A DNA stretch of 64,000 nucleotides from Ligula intestinalis (GCA_036362985.1 JAYGXS010000001.1:51365954-51429953), one strand, 5' to 3'; positions 1 through 13,150 are shown, numbered from the stretch's first letter. The notes: generated from the sequence alone by a model not told the origin. Program-made: numbers and translations.

Positions 1-1952
1 TTCGACCTTAAAAATGACACTGGCGAGATGCTTCAAGCATGCCGCAGAACCAGAATCCCAAAAATAAAACCTGTCTGCTTCTTTACTTGCTTCTGTTGGA
101 AGCGGATAATTAAAAAAATGACGAGAGTCTCCTTAGAGGGTAGCCGGTACTTAGGCATTGGTGTTGCTGTCCGACATACCTCTTTTATGTTAACTTGGTG
201 TTAAGGCCGGACCTTAACACGCAGTAAACCCCATTTTCGTCGATCGTGTTGTCCGTATGTTTGAGAAACTTGTAGGATTTCTGACCGTTTCTCACTGCCT
301 TTAAACGGCACTTAAGATGGCAGATTGCTTTCACGTACTCAGCGCTCCGTCAACGGACTTCAGAACACATTGCTGTTGATAAATGATTAGGTCCCGAAGT
401 ATGTGGACTTCATCAATTTTCGAGCGATCAGCAAAGTCTTCAAATACTTCCTTGTAAAATTGGATACCCCACAGTTACGGTTATTTGAACTCTACCTCTA
501 CGAGTCTGTAGCTAACTAGGATATACCCGTTAGAACTTAAGTATGATATATCATTTTCGATGCTCTGTTGGCCATTCCGACAGTGTTCTTGCCGCACTCG
601 TGGCTGATGACGCAAAATTTCGTTCGTTAGGTAGGTTCATGAAGTTATCTCGAAGTGAATTAGTACAAAAAATCATCTGAGAGTAAAGGTATATTAACTT
701 CTTTCAGTCGTCAGAGCTTTCCCTGGGGTTAGCCTAGTAGCCTCATGCGTATGCACTTAATAGTGACATGCACGTGACAGTAACGTTGAAGGTACGTATG
801 TGTTAAATAGTGCAAGTTGTAGTTTTTTTGTTTATACTTTTGCAAGAAGTAATGCCTGTGTTCAATTTCTGATGCGGGCATCATACCAGCTGGTAGCACT
901 GCCTTACTCCTGGCGTTCACTTCTCTCTTCCACCACAAAAGGATCTATTTACGCCCTTTTTGTTTTTTTCCTTCAAGAGCAGTGGATGTGCAACCAAGCT
1001 GTCTAGTTTTTTGCTGTTCATTTTTAAAGCACAAGCGCACATGAGTCTTTGGGCTTTAAGCCGCTAGTCTATGCTACCCTCTTTGGGCAGGCGAGAAGTC
1101 ACGCTTTTTATGATGCAATAGAAGCGTGGAGTGCTTGGTTTCCCTCAAAACAATAGTTTGGCGTTGTGACATGGGATACTCCCAAGCTTGATTAAATTGA
1201 CACCGATTGCACAAGGTTGCACCAGTTTTGTAATTCTAGTTTACCATTCACTTCAGTTAGCGCTACAGACGTTCGTTTAATAAATATTGAGAGTCAAATA
1301 CCAGGTGATTTTTTTTCTCATTAGAATTGTGCAGACTGGATGTACCTTCCTTAAAGTTGTAAGTCGAAGGGGTGCCCTGCTTTCTGGTCCAGCGAAACAA
1401 AGTAAATCACCGCAGTTTGTTCTTGCATGGGCGTATAACTGCAGAAGAAGGTAAGCGTTCGCAATACAAAGAGGACGTAATACGCTAAAAAGTGCATCAT
1501 ACTCCTAGCTTAAACTCTTCAAGATGTTAAAACAAGCGGGACCCTTGGGCAGGGATTCGTAGTGAGGCCACCTAATTGTAGTAGGGACTGATCTAGTAGT
1601 TTCCTTGGTTTACAAGCTTCCTTTTTCAACCATTAGGAATTTATCTTATAAATTTCTAGGTCTTTTGTTTTCTTTTCGAAAACTTTTAACTGCGTTTTAG
1701 TTCAGTAAGGCAATTACAAACGACAGTAATTTATTTTCTATTGTGCACTCAACACGCAGTTGCTACTCATTATGCAAGTATTAGACCTTTAACCACGAAT
1801 TTCGTCGGACACTCTACGCTTTCGATCAGATAACTGTGAATTTATTTTAAATTATAATTAAACACTTAACAGTTACGAATGTAGGGAGGTAATTCCTTCG
1901 AAAATTCTATTTCACCGTTTAGGAAATATTACTTGTGATGCAATATACTCTT
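1..1952. other. Intergenic, no gene recognised
   Basis: No conserved protein, RNA gene or clear repeat is seen on either strand. Open frames here are short (70 residues or fewer), overlap on both strands and show no known motif. The sequence is AT-rich with scattered T and A runs. Confidence 0.5.
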
Positions 1953-1954
1953 CT

Positions 1955-2130
1955 ATGATGAAGTTGATCCGGCAAAGCAAAGGGAGACCGGATTGGCCAC
2001 TTCTGGCCTATTAGCCGTCATCAGCCAGTCATACCCAATCTCAAGGGGTGGAACCCTCGAGATTTGAACCCGGGACCTTTGGTCATTGAGTTCAATACTC
2101 TTCCACTGGTCCAAGGGCTCCTTGCGTTGT
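1955..2130 (-). repeat. tRNA-headed SINE with hammerhead-like body (copy 1)
   Basis: Read on the minus strand, this starts with a tRNA-like head: an A-box-like stretch near CAGTGGAAGAGTATTG and a B box GGGTTCAAATCTC. The body follows with GGGTATGACTGG, the core CTGATGA, a GGCTAATAGGCC hairpin, GAAG (canonical GAAA), GTGGCCAA and CCGGTC. The same body recurs at 3.5, 16.6, 18.4, 29.1, 34.0 (twice) and 46.8 kb. Schistosome Sm-alpha SINEs likewise join a pol III promoter to a hammerhead. The G after GAA suggests this copy is catalytically weakened. Confidence 0.8.
1986..2030 (-). ncRNA. Hammerhead-like motif (type I layout) in SINE copy 1
   Basis: Stem I is GACUGG with CCGGUC (one U-G wobble). 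The core CUGAUGA is intact, stem II is GGCU/GGCC closing an AAUA loop, and GAAA has become GAAG. Stem III is a 3-4 bp near-palindrome. Called by eye; a covariance search is decisive. Confidence 0.55.
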
Positions 2131-3454
2131 CGGTTGAGATCGGGAATATGATGAATGTATGTGTTTCGCCGATCTAGTAGAGGAAAAATTAAGTTCCGCC
2201 TTGCCCAGGAGCTCACAACGTGAACCCGCCAGACCGTTACTCTACTATAATATATAAATTGTCCCGTTTTTGTTCTTTCACCTGCTATCAATGACGATTT
2301 AAATGGGTGATTATATTTCTTTGTCGAACAGTGATCTATCATCAGGGTAACTGCAAGTTTATCGTTATACTTTTTGACGTGACATATGGACAATTGGGTT
2401 AAAATGACTACCTGATTCACTCCTCTATCTGATCAAAAACTCAGCTATTTGTTCGCCTGAAGGTAGCCGCCTACGTCACAAAGATTTTTCCGTAAGTTAC
2501 GAATGATGTGTCAGTCGTCGTGCATACGCCTGTGTCCAAACAGACCAATGCAGTACGTGAACAAATCGGGCAGATATGAGAAGATTGATGGCGATTGGGT
2601 GGGGCTTCATGTAGTGGTATCAGATCAGGTCAAGATATGACTACGGAATCCGTACACAATATAGTGGTTGTCTTTTGACACTTAACGTCGCTGTATTTGT
2701 AGACTGGTCGTTTCATACAAAGGCGAGGCTTGACTGACAGGTATATCCACCTAGGGACAGTTCGGGTTTCGAAAGCGAATTGATAGTGGGGTTCTGTTTG
2801 TAGGGGTTGCGTTCACCGAAGAGACCTTCCTTGAAAACTATTCAGCTTTTTGCTTGGCTTTGGTAGATCTCTTAGGCCTTCTTTTCCTAGAGTAATGAAA
2901 ATTTTAAAATATTTCCTACTTCGTGCTTAGGAGATTTTTCCGCAGATTTCAAGTAGAGAATAAAGGTTTCCTGAGGGCCTTACTTGATTTAGAGACTCTG
3001 GGCTGCAAATTTCTCGTCGGTTTTTGTGCTTCAAAGTTAGGATACATTCCCTGTACGAAAGGAGTTCTCGTAGACTAATTGAAAGTGACCCATATTTCAT
3101 GACTGGTGCCGGTTCGTTCAGTGTTATGGTTAGCTAGTGAATCAAACGGTGAAACATCTTCACAACTGAATGATAGCTCACGTTATAGACGATGGAACCA
3201 TATTTTAGGCATTCGCGGTGGCCAAAAAGAGGAAGCTAGACCGCACACTCGCTTCAGACCGCTAGGCTAGTGGACGTCTACCATGAAGAGCGGCAGTGGA
3301 CCGATATCTACTCTCGAACAGACAGTCAACTCATTGACGAAACCTACTCGTCCTGCTCTGCTTTGGGGTTCTTTCTTGCGCCTCACCAGCAGCCGCACAG
3401 CGAGTATTAGCCAAAGCAGAAGAATTGCCGACGAAAAAAGGAAGACCGGAATAA
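2131..3454. other. Intergenic, nothing recognised
   Basis: No conserved coding sequence, RNA or repeat match to other parts of the window is seen. Confidence 0.45.
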
Positions 3455-3580
3455 TTTCGAGCCTTGTGTGGTGCACCACTTGGGGTTGGGTATGGCTGGC
3501 TGATGTCGGCTAATGATCCAGAAATGACTATTTCAGTCTGCCTCGTCTTTGTCGGTAATGCTATCTGACAGTCAAATTCT
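3455..3580 (+). repeat. Hammerhead-SINE copy 2 (degenerate head)
   Basis: The body TTGGGTATGGCTGG, CTGATG, CGGCTAATGATCC, AGAAATGACT, TTTCAGTC and the tail CTTTGTCGGTAATGCTATCTG match the other SINE copies. The tRNA-like head is eroded; only a weak B-box-like TTTCGAGCC remains upstream. The core reads CTGATGT rather than CTGATGA. Stem I (GGCUGG with UCAGUC, position 3494-3538) can still form with G-U pairs. Confidence 0.75.
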
Positions 3581-5484
3581 TGATCTATTTAATCTAAAAG
3601 TCTGTTCGAGTGTAGTTAAAGTCAGTGTTTACGACCTATTTTTGCGGATGAATGCGTGCTTAATACCACAACGGAAAAATATATACGGCAGGTTTTGGAC
3701 TTTTTCGCTTTCGGCTCCTCCAAATTTGAATTGACTCGCAGTACGGAGAAGGCAGTGACCCCGCACCAATCGGTACCAAATGTTGACTGCACTGAACAAT
3801 CCTCATTGTCAGTGAAACTCATTGCGGTGCGGTAAGGACCTTCGCGTACATCTAGAGTACAATTTCCAGAACCATCAAGATCGACAATAGATAAGCAATT
3901 TGAGTCTTTAACGTCAGCCAAGCCCTCAGCCCGCCCAGGCCTTCCGTCCTGAATCGCTGCACAGTCTATTTCAAAGAGCACTGAAAAACGGAAGGCTGTT
4001 TTCCTAAGAAAGCTTCTATATGGGCCAAAGAATGTATGAGATATGAGGCTCAAACCATTTTCACCTCAACGGCCACTGAAAAATATTGAAAGTGAAGTGG
4101 CAGGAAAGGCTCCTGGAAAGCAGCAACTTCCTCAATACCCACGTGATACTGGGCAGACAAAATGAGATGGCGCAGCCAGGTCGTGAAGGTAGACGACTGG
4201 CATTTGTCAAAGTGGCTACTGACACAGCTATGGGTGGTCGCAGACATGGCAGACCTCATTCAAGCACCTAAAAACCAACCTGTAGAGCTGGTAGGATCTC
4301 GATCATTATCTGAAGACATAGAGTACTGTCAAAAAGACTGGAGTGGATTAGTGAGTGCTTTTGGTAGCTGTTTACAGAGCTTGCTATGCGCTTTTTGTAT
4401 GAATAAAAGCTCGTCCAACCCAATTCATCTTCCCTGACTTGTGCCTCGGAAACCTTCCTGTTGTCGACCATTGGAAACTCTCGCGTCAGTGTCCGATTTC
4501 GACACGCGCAGCGGTTTGGTTGGGCACTTACCAATCCATCGCACCGAACCTGGTTTCCCACTGCCAGGAGTTCCATTAGTCGCATCCGCCTCACACTGCC
4601 CAGATATATTTCGCCATCAGATGGATCTATACGGTTAAATGCGCCTGCATGCCAGTCTATCGCTCCGTGGCTCCTTCCAAATGGTGCCTTTATGTTGCTT
4701 TCACGCAAGTGAAGTCCGCGCCCATTCATGAAAGAATGATACGTCTTGCAGGGACTAGTGGGTGTGTAACATACGTAGACTGACTGTTCACAATTTTGTA
4801 ATTGTTTTCGTATTTTTCGTCTCAGTGGGGCTGGGGAAACTGTGATATGTTTTCTTCCGAAAATTTAACGGTTATGTCTCGGATTTTTTTTCTGATCCAT
4901 TCATTCCGGTAAAGTATTTGGATCCTCAACTTATCTCCGCATGCTTCAGCAATCCATGGAGCACTATGTGCAAACTATCAAAATTAAAGATTGGTGGCCA
5001 GGTGGCCTAACTCCCTTATGAATTGCCGAGTGCAGATCACCCTTCCAAACAATCGGGAGAAGTAAATACACAACAATTCATCAGTACGTCTTGATAAAAC
5101 CCTCTTAGATGAACTATCTACACGTCCTTAAGTTTGTATTTCACGGTGGATTCCGAAGCAAGTATAGCTATAACTTCCATTCGAGAGCTTATTAGTTAAC
5201 CAAGCGATCTGGAATCGACTGAGCCTGGAGAACTTGATTATGTAAGGTCGACTCTAATTAACTACCACTAAAGGTTTTTAAGGAGAGCTCCAAGAAACAA
5301 AGCTCCCTTAACAAGGCTTCAGCTTGGTAGTCTAAGGAAGCTTCGCAGACATGAAAGCATGATGCTTAGCAGGCTGCATGAGGATTCCAGAAGAACACTC
5401 ATGGATAACAATAATTACGTCGCGAAACTAGAAACTACCTTAGCGGATCGTGCAAAGTTCTCGAAATCCAAGAAGTACGAAGAT
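3581..5484. other. Overlapping unidentified open frames, probable dead repeat
   Basis: Open frames of 60-153 codons overlap on both strands: 3622-4053 minus (143 aa), 4050-4259 minus, 4162-4437 plus (91 aa), 4268-4729 minus (153 aa) and 4461-4712 plus. I do not recognise any of them. The plus frame contains Trp-rich text (for example VKVDDWHLSKWLL), and the 153-codon minus frame is Arg/Cys-rich (SAQPNRCACRNRTLTRE). Long open frames on both strands of one stretch suggest a relatively recent repeat insertion or a GC-rich element rather than a cellular gene. From about 4740 to 5484 nothing is recognised. Confidence 0.3.
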
Positions 5485-7150
5485 TAAGCCGAGGCCGTTG
5501 AGGTTCCATTAAGGACAGCTCTCCAACCCTTCCGCAAAAAATCTTTTGTTGACAAAGCGTTTGAAAGACTGAGCCGGTCGGCAGTTACATATATTCCCAA
5601 GGTTGGTGTAACGAGTATCTTGTACCCCTTGACTCGGTATCCAGTCGTAACGCGTACATCAATTCGCAATGATAACAACAATCAATATAATACGCACTTT
5701 TAAGCAATATAGTGAAGCAGAAACAGTTTACAAACCTTAGCAGTGGATACACGTAGGCAATAAAAAGGAGTCGGCTTGACTATAGGCAAAGGAACAACGC
5801 ACCTTTGATGATGCAGGGGGCGGGGGTGTAGCATTTTCTATGACCACAACCAGCTGGACTGGGATTTGGCAGCCGCGAAGTTTTGCACGCATGTGTGTGC
5901 GTGCATTGAGAAGTAGGTCAAAACTCCTCAGGTCAGCGAACCGCAAACAGCTGCCTGTGTGAGGCGGTGGGTATTGAGCAAAGGTGGGGGGACAACATTG
6001 GTGGGGGAAACGGGTTGAACAAAGAGGTGGACAGCATTGTTGGAGGAAAAGAATAATCGTATGTAGGTCAGACAGAATTTAACTGCGGATGGACGTGAAA
6101 AATTCTAAAAATTGCTGAGCCGAAGATAACAGTTTGAAAGAGATCTTTGAGTTTTCCGACGCCATAAAGAATATGAACGTTGGTAGACTAAAAATGTTCT
6201 TGTTGGGTGTATAATCACCCCTGCCGGAAACCATAAACTACCTCTGTGACATTATAGGAGACATGAAGTACCATAAGAGTACGCCCGTGCAAACCCATGA
6301 AGAATTACTTTTGCAGTCCACTCAAAATATCCATTTTATACGCAATGGCCAGCTATACAGAGAGGTTCACCACTTGAATCGTTTCTCACAAATATCTTTA
6401 TAGGCAAGTCTCAAGGACATCATGAATGACCTCGAGTTTTGTGGTCAATAAGTAAATGATATCTTCTGTCTGGCAAAGAACAACATCAACGCTCTGGTCT
6501 GGAACTTTAGTAGTGCGCATCTATCGGTCAAATTTTCTGCCTAGTTTGAAAAGGATAATGAAATCGTGTTCCTTGATGTCCTTCTAAAAGGGCAAATGGA
6601 TGGATCCATTCAGCGTAGGAGATTCCAAAGGGAACTCTGTACGGAATCGGCAGTTACAGGGTGATGTAGCTGCTCCCTTGAAACTATTGAAGCAGAACTC
6701 CAGCAGCTGCAGAAAAACTTCATGGAAAAGAATACCTAGAAAGATTTATTGTGAGGAATGTTGGCAAACGCACCAAAAAGCCTCCTACATTAATTTCAGA
6801 AGAGAAAGACGTACCTATAGGCTGCCTTTCTTAGATAATGCAACGATCGACCTGATCAAATTACGTTTGTAGACAGCGATAACAAGCGCATTCCCCGTGG
6901 TGAACCTACGCTTATTCTTCATGAACTCTCCCCTCCTACGATTTGGAAGTGAAGACTGACTCCCATTGATGGCCACATCGATGTGCATTTAATCCTTCAC
7001 CCGCTCCCGTGAAAAAGGATATATTGGCCATACAAGGAGGCGCCTGGGAAAGGTAATACATAAAAGCATATCAACCTGGCTGAGTAAAAGTAAAAATAGA
7101 CCGATTGTGGATTCTATACTCCCAAATCTACTCGATATAAATTACCGAGT
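5485..7150 (+). mobile_element. Penelope-like element remnant: leader plus dead reverse transcriptase
   Basis: The leader (about 5485-6165) is shared with a second copy at 47770-48545. From about 6230 the translation, across frameshifts and stops, gives Penelope-like reverse transcriptase text: TQNIHFIRNGQLYRE, then LEFCGQ, a stop, VNDIFCLAKNNINALV, SSAHLSVKF, and EKDNEIVFLDVLL. In Penelope-like elements (PLEs) the catalytic box is YVDD; here it reads stop-V-N-D, so the enzyme is dead. Text to about 7150 may still be PLE linker (PNLLDINYRVVPK). The element's endonuclease portion appears at 10072-10359, separated by an inserted R931 copy and other sequence. Confidence 0.75.
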
Positions 7151-7964
7151 AGTTCCCAAATGAGCCTTTCAGGTGGTCTGCCGGACACCAGCCAACTTCT
7201 CTAAGGACCTACACCAATGGGTACTAGCAACAGTCGAGGTCGTTACTACATGTCTAACGAATCCAGTGCTGATCTATCAGTAGACGTTAATATTGGTACG
7301 CTCTCTTCCATGGCCGACGCCATGTGGTGATAGCATGTCGCCCCAACCCCTGGTGAAAATCCGTCACTCTGCATACTCGACCCACGAACATCACTCATTG
7401 TCTACCTTACTTTTCCCTTCTCCCAGTCCCAGTGACCTTAATACGTCAACCTCGCTATGCGCGCGGCGTAAAAAATGCGTTTGCCGAATTGACTTTTCAA
7501 TTTTAACATGAAAATATTCACAGAAATTAAATCTGGAATATTTCCTTACCGGCTTGTTGGTTGTTGTTCATTCCTGACAGCCACTTATTGCGGGCGTATG
7601 TCATCATTGCATGGGATAATAAAACTTAGTTATATCGTGAAAAATCTATCAAGGTTCAAGGGTCGACACCTCTACGTCACGCTGATCAAAATTCAGGGTG
7701 GCCATTAGAGTACACATAACCCAGCCTGCAGTGGCAGCGTATGTTCTCATTAGCCCTTTCAGTTATTAGCCTTGATGCGAGGTTTTCGCCTGCACTTGAA
7801 TTTTGTGTAGCTACGACTATTCTATTAAGACAAAAGTATCGATCGGCGTCGCAATTTCAGCGAGGCGAAGGTAAGGTCACAGGCAGGCGAGCAATGGTTG
7901 ATGGGCTTGCTAGGCAGACCGAGAGCGTCATGGACAAGCAACCGCGCTGACAGTGAAAACGGAC
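7151..7964. other. PLE linker/unassigned sequence
   Basis: This lies between the PLE reverse transcriptase and the R931 insertion. Part may be decayed PLE linker. No gene is recognised. Confidence 0.35.
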
Positions 7965-8896
7965 CGCCACAAGCCTGCTACGCTACTTCAAACGTGGACT
8001 GCTGTCCCTGCGATACTCATGACTTCTCGACGTGTTCCTGCGATAATGGTGAGTTTCCGACACCAGCTTTCAACGTCTGGTGTGGCTGAGTTTAATAAGT
8101 ATCAAATCTGTCTCGACTTAAACTGAAATTTTTTTGTGTCATCTTATGTGACCTCGATATGGAGAATTTTTTAGCCAGTCTTCTGTCGTGTTGCGAGATT
8201 GAGGATAGTAATCACTCTCAGCCCATACACGTTAGGCCATATTTCATTCCCAATCTAGCAGAGAAGTCCCGCTATGCGTACCAGCGTCCAGATTTTCCGC
8301 CCAAAACCTGGTCCTTCTTCTACTACCAACGGTATCTCTTGATTCAACCCATACTGACGTGGCATACCGGTTTACCGTTGAGGTTTAAGTGAACCACAGG
8401 GTTTCTTCAGTCGCCCTTTCAACAGTATTTTTAAATGCCAACCACAGCCGCCCGCGATGGTCACAACTCTACTGTGGGTACGTATCTCACTCACTAAACA
8501 TAACTATTCTTCCTTCATTCAGATAATTCCATCACCTGAACTTCGGTCTGGGTATGGAGCACTTGTTGTGACTCACTTCGTGCAAGCAAGCATGTTTCCA
8601 GGCTCATCGCCGCCAACGAGTACAAAAACACTGGCCTCCTACACCCGTCCGTCTAGCCAATCCTTCTGACCAATACCTGTCAAGGTTGACTCACACAAGG
8701 GCCGCTCCAGATGTTGTGCAGATTCTCGCGGTCACCTCACCTCAAACGCGGTAACTGTGGCTGGCCGTTGCTCGCTCGTCTGACAGTAAAATTCCTTTTG
8801 CTTATTCTCCAGAACAAACTGTTCCTACCGCTCTGGCCTTCCACGGCTTCTCTTCTCCTAGGAACGCAGTTGCTAGGGTTTCACTAACTTAACCCC
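7965..8896 (-). repeat. R931 dispersed repeat, full unit, minus strand
   Basis: The reverse complement aligns along its whole length with the unit at 37667-38597. Shared blocks include the start (GTATCGCAGG..GTTAAG), GGAAGGCCAGAGCGGTAGGA, AGTGAGTCACAACA, GGAAGAATAGTTATGTTTAG, GAGATACGTACC, GGGCGGCTGTGG, GCGACTGAAGAAA, TCTGCTAGATTGGGAA, and TATCGCAGGGACAGCAG. No coding capacity is recognised. It is probably non-autonomous, and its class is unknown. It lies inside the decayed PLE spanning 5.5-10.4 kb. Confidence 0.7.
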
Positions 8897-10071
8897 CTGC
8901 GATACCTCTCCCCCTAGCTCCTCCTCCTCCTCTTCATTCTCTCGTCTTGTATCCGCACCGTGATCCAGTGTCAGGCATACATCAAGACGACTTGTTATAT
9001 GTGTGGCCACAGTAACCTGCCACGCGTGTCAAAACACGGATACCCTCTTCTGGTCTAGCTCGCTAAACGATGCAAATGGCGGAGTGCTGCCGTCGCGCGG
9101 CACAAAGTTAAATCGAGCCACGAATAGCGGGCTGGGCTCTGAACCGACCAATCACCGGGTACATCATGCGGCGCCTGCTACAACAGTTCACCCATGCACG
9201 CAAGCATCAGCGGTAGTTGGTTGTCTGACATTATAAGTCTTTCTATGGGGCTTCCATCGCATCTAGCCACTGCTCCTCGTCTCATCTTCGACCACTCCAA
9301 ACAGGCCATCTAACTTTAGGGTTGTTGTAGATAAAGCCTCGCTTAATGCGTCTTGATGCTTGCTCCAGTTGGGTCAGACCTGCCTCTCTTGTTCGGTTGC
9401 AAACTTTTCCCATCTGTCGGCGCTGGCTTCCCCGCTTCCTAATCGCGACTTGGTTTGAATTTCGTGGTCATTGAGATGTACCCAGGGCAATAACTGTCAC
9501 CAAAAATCTGCCATTCGTGCATGGTTTAGTTCTGCTCTGTATCTACCGTTCCATGCAGTGAACCGTATTCGGGTAGGCTTTAAAATGACATCCGATTTAA
9601 ATTTAAAATGAAATCCGATTAAGGTTGATTTATTTGCTGAAATGCTTGATTAGTGGCCGCTGGCCAGCTCAAAACAGTCGACTGGCTTTCAGGTCATAGG
9701 CTTTTTCTCATTAACATCATTTTGACGTGAAACTCGTAATTCGGTTGGCTTATCGTAAATATTTGTTCTTTGGTAGGAACATGGTGGGAATATGGGACAG
9801 CGAGAGGGAGGCCTCACAGATTGTAGGTCACTCGAGTTAAATAGGAATCACTGACTTACTCTGCCTGTCATAGTTCAATTGATAACCTGTGGGATTGTTT
9901 ATTAAAAATATGAATTTCAGGCATTAAGGAATAATAAGTTCATACAGGATACCCTGTGAGTAAATAACTTCCTCTATACGATTTTCACAAGGTAAGTACA
10001 AGAACTTCTGAAATATGGAATAAAATATATGGAACTAGTACTTAGATTTCTGTTCTAGGAATATCCAACCA
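8897..10071. other. No gene recognised
   Basis: GC-rich to about 9500, then AT-rich. The open frame at 9003-9236 has no recognisable motif. Possibly more decayed repeat within the PLE. Confidence 0.35.
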
Positions 10072-10359
10072 GTGAACTCCACCATTACACGCAAGTATTT
10101 AGCCGCTACAATTGGGTGCAGCTTCTCAAACCTTCCCATTCTTGACCTCAAATTTAAAGGTAAGATGCCGCTTCAAGCTCCTGCAGTGTGTAGTTACACT
10201 TTTGCTGGTTGCTCTGGAACACGTTATATTGTTCAAAAGCCTAGGCATTCATCAAAATGGATATGCCAGCACCATCTTGATTTAACCAGCCGAAGCAGGG
10301 TAAAGCCTATCTCCAGCACCATTTTGGTTCACCTCATGGACAGTGACTCCGAGTAGACT
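10072..10359 (+). mobile_element. Penelope-like element, GIY-YIG endonuclease fragment
   Basis: An open 94-codon frame reads LPILDLKFKGKMPLQAPAVC, then SYTF, CSGTRYI and ICQHHLDL, then ISSTILVHLMDSDSE. This is the C-terminal linker and start of the GIY-YIG endonuclease domain of a PLE: the family pattern is a Cys pair, then a GTRYIGRTTR-like loop, then an Arg-x-x-x-His helix. The catalytic strand is degraded (GTRYIVQKPR) and the frame stops before the domain is complete. It is probably the 3' part of the element whose reverse transcriptase lies at 6.2-7.0 kb. Confidence 0.75.
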
Positions 10360-10381
10360 TCAATCAAGCAATTCTGGTCAT

Positions 10382-10900
10382 TTGTGAGGTGCTATCGACA
10401 GGCGTTAAGGCTAAGGAGGTTAACCCTAACCAGGCCCACTGTTCTTTTTTGGTGAGAAGGGAAGACGGTGGGAAAGTCAGATTTTTAGGAATGGTGTATT
10501 CTGTAGCAGGATGGGAGAATAGATATAAATAGTTTCGACTCGCGGACTAGTGCAACTGCTCCCTAGTCGGGTAGGTCTGGAGTGATGCCCGAAGGTAGAT
10601 GCTGCATTGTCGTCTTTGCCCCACGGAATGAGGCTAACCTACAAAATGAGGTCAGTCTACTAAAGTGGGAATTTCATTGGACGGATTGAGGTCAAGCCAC
10701 CGTGGGTTGAGGGCAGAATGGGAGAAATATGTTGTGTGCGTTTGGGTGCGCGTCAGTTGCATCTGGCAGCAGTGGTGGTCGCCCGTCCGCTTGCACATGC
10801 CTCGAAGCACGCGGGAAAACTGCTTTTGCGTGAGGTCCTATGTTCTGAGTGACCTTGTCTGTGGCGTCAAGAATTAGGAAGACGTTGGACAGACACGACC
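10382..10900 (+). repeat. R931 repeat, partial copy
   Basis: The block TATCGACAGGCGTTAAGG, GGTTAACCCTAACCAGG, GGTGAGAAGGGAAGACGGTG and TAGGAATGGTGTATTCTGTA matches the 5' part of R931 units at 37.7, 38.6 and 50.4 kb. Similarity fades after about 10560. Confidence 0.6.
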
Positions 10901-12839
10901 ACTACATTGGCCCTACGATACCTAATATGAGTTAAAAAAGAAGGCTCGTCAAGCAACTGAACTGTTGGCTTATTATCCTGAGCTTTCAAGCTCGTGCAGG
11001 AATTCATCGTAAGTGATAGAAACAACAACAGAAACGACTACACTTCTAGGGAATTAGCTTGCAGTCTTGCCTTTGTCCGTAATGTTGTTATGCTTTTATA
11101 GCATATTCATGTAAACATCCAAGATTTTAAATTGAAAAAGTCAGTTTCCAGAATTTTTCTCTATTGTTGGCATAAGCCAGCCATTACCTAGACTTAGGTG
11201 GAAAAAGGATGAGACTTTAACCCGAGTACAATGAGTTGAGGCAGGAAATCTAGCGCTTGAACCAAGTTATCACGCCGTATCAGCTGAAATTGCTATTATT
11301 CAAATATTACATGGGAAAGTACTCATTCATATGACATGACAACAGAAGCGGGTGAGGATGTTTAGTTTTCTCGTGTAGTCCCGATGAAGAGCCATTGAAC
11401 CTAGTAATACTTCTAAGTTACTGACTCTGCGTCCTTTGTGGCAGTCAACGAGGTTCTAGATCAGGGTTATATGGCAAAAGAGAACATTCGTACTCCATAA
11501 TGCGACCAGATAATATTTATAAATGCAGTTGTTTACGGAATATGCTTTAAGTTAAAATTTCCTAAACACTGTAGAGTGACGCAGTCAAGGTTGGTGCCAT
11601 TAATGTATTCAATAAAGCCCTTTTTGAAATTGTTTCCCTATTTCCTCTATTATTCTATTTAACTGCTTCAGTATTTTTTAGTCCCATGCTGAAACTCGGG
11701 TTTATTATCTTATACGGCTTCGTTGAATTTACCTTCTATCAAGATTTAGCGAGCAAATCCAACTCTTGCTATCCTAGCCAGCACACTAGGCATCTGAATC
11801 TCCATGCACAACCAGTATGCGTGAATTTGCAGAATGGCACACAGTGACCTTGTTTTAATGTTAATCTGCAAACCAGTCTCCACATGAACAGAAGTGGCCA
11901 GGGTGCACATTAATGCACATGTGATGTTTTGTAGTCTCCAAGTGCTTGGATATGCAATGCACTATAAAAACCCTAAACACACCACTTATAATTCTACACA
12001 CAGAGGTCTTATGCCCTAACTTTGAATTCCCACTTTATTGCAAACTAAATCTAGGTATATCGTAGCTTCCTCCTCTTTTAATGCGTGCGTGGTCATGCTG
12101 CCCAAGTCCAAGCCAGCGTACGCATTTTTGAAGGGCTTATGGCTAGATAGGAACGACAAGTGTGTGCATGTCTCCCGTGCTCCCTGAACGGGCCGCGCCA
12201 GCCACCTGCGCCCAATTCAAATTTCGGTCTTCTTGACGGTGTCTTCAAACCGGGCCCAGGTAAGAGCTTGGAACAGAAAGTGATGTAGATGCAACTTAAG
12301 TCTAGATTGACTATAATTCAGCGCACTTCACCACCCCTGCCTCACCCCCCGTACGGAGCACACATTGGACTCCGTGTAAATCGACGGTAAACTTTAGTGT
12401 GCGTGTGTGGAATAAGTAAGATCTTAAATACGGTAAAAAAAATACCTGCCCATGGAAACGTCTGAGCAAATAAAATGTAAAACTGATTTCTTGCTGAGGG
12501 AACCGCTTTTATATCGAACGTTTAAAGACACAGTAAGACTTTGAAGCATACAGATAACCACCGGAACCGTTTATAAAATGATAAGACAGATTGGCACCGG
12601 GAGTTTCTACCAGAGAAAAAGCGAACGGGCAGACAACTGGTAACGATATTTTATGTGCCTTTTTAAACATTTCGGGACGGTCGGCTAGGAGTATCGAACG
12701 GAAGTAAATATTCGTTCGGTCAGGAGTGATTATCATTTTGCAGTGCAATTGGGGATGCAACTGAATACATTTTAGGAGTCAAAGCCGTGACTGTGCCTAG
12801 AGCGCTACAATCATCACACCCAGTGCTGTATAGGGAAAA
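10901..12839. other. Intergenic, nothing recognised
   Basis: Mostly AT-rich, with a GC-rich patch near 12050-12360. No conserved open frame or repeat match is seen. Confidence 0.45.
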
Positions 12840-13150
12840 GAAAAAGGGTAAGACTATTAGGAGTTGTTTATTGTATACAGAAATTCAGTGATGCTCTGAA
12901 GCCACCACGCGTGGCAGGCCAGGGCCCTGCGCGCGCGTCTGTCTGCTAGCTTGCTGTGGGCGTGAATGTGTAAACGTCATGTCAGAGTGAGTTACAGTCC
13001 GCTTGATCAACTGCTTGGCTAATAACAGTCAATGACAACTGTGATTGGCTGCCTCAGAGGCAGATAGAGGAGTAAATCACGTGACGGCTTGTGGTCTTGG
13101 CGTCAGTGGTGGACTTCGCTACACATTAACAACGTGCTATCGACTCTCGA
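12840..13150 (+). repeat. R931-like repeat, divergent partial copy
   Basis: GGAGTTGTTTATTGTATACAG resembles the R931 block with TTTATTGTGTACA. TGTGATTGGCTGCCTCAGAG followed by an ATCACGTGAC box is shared with the copy at 14.8-15.2 kb. Divergent and called by eye. Confidence 0.4.
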
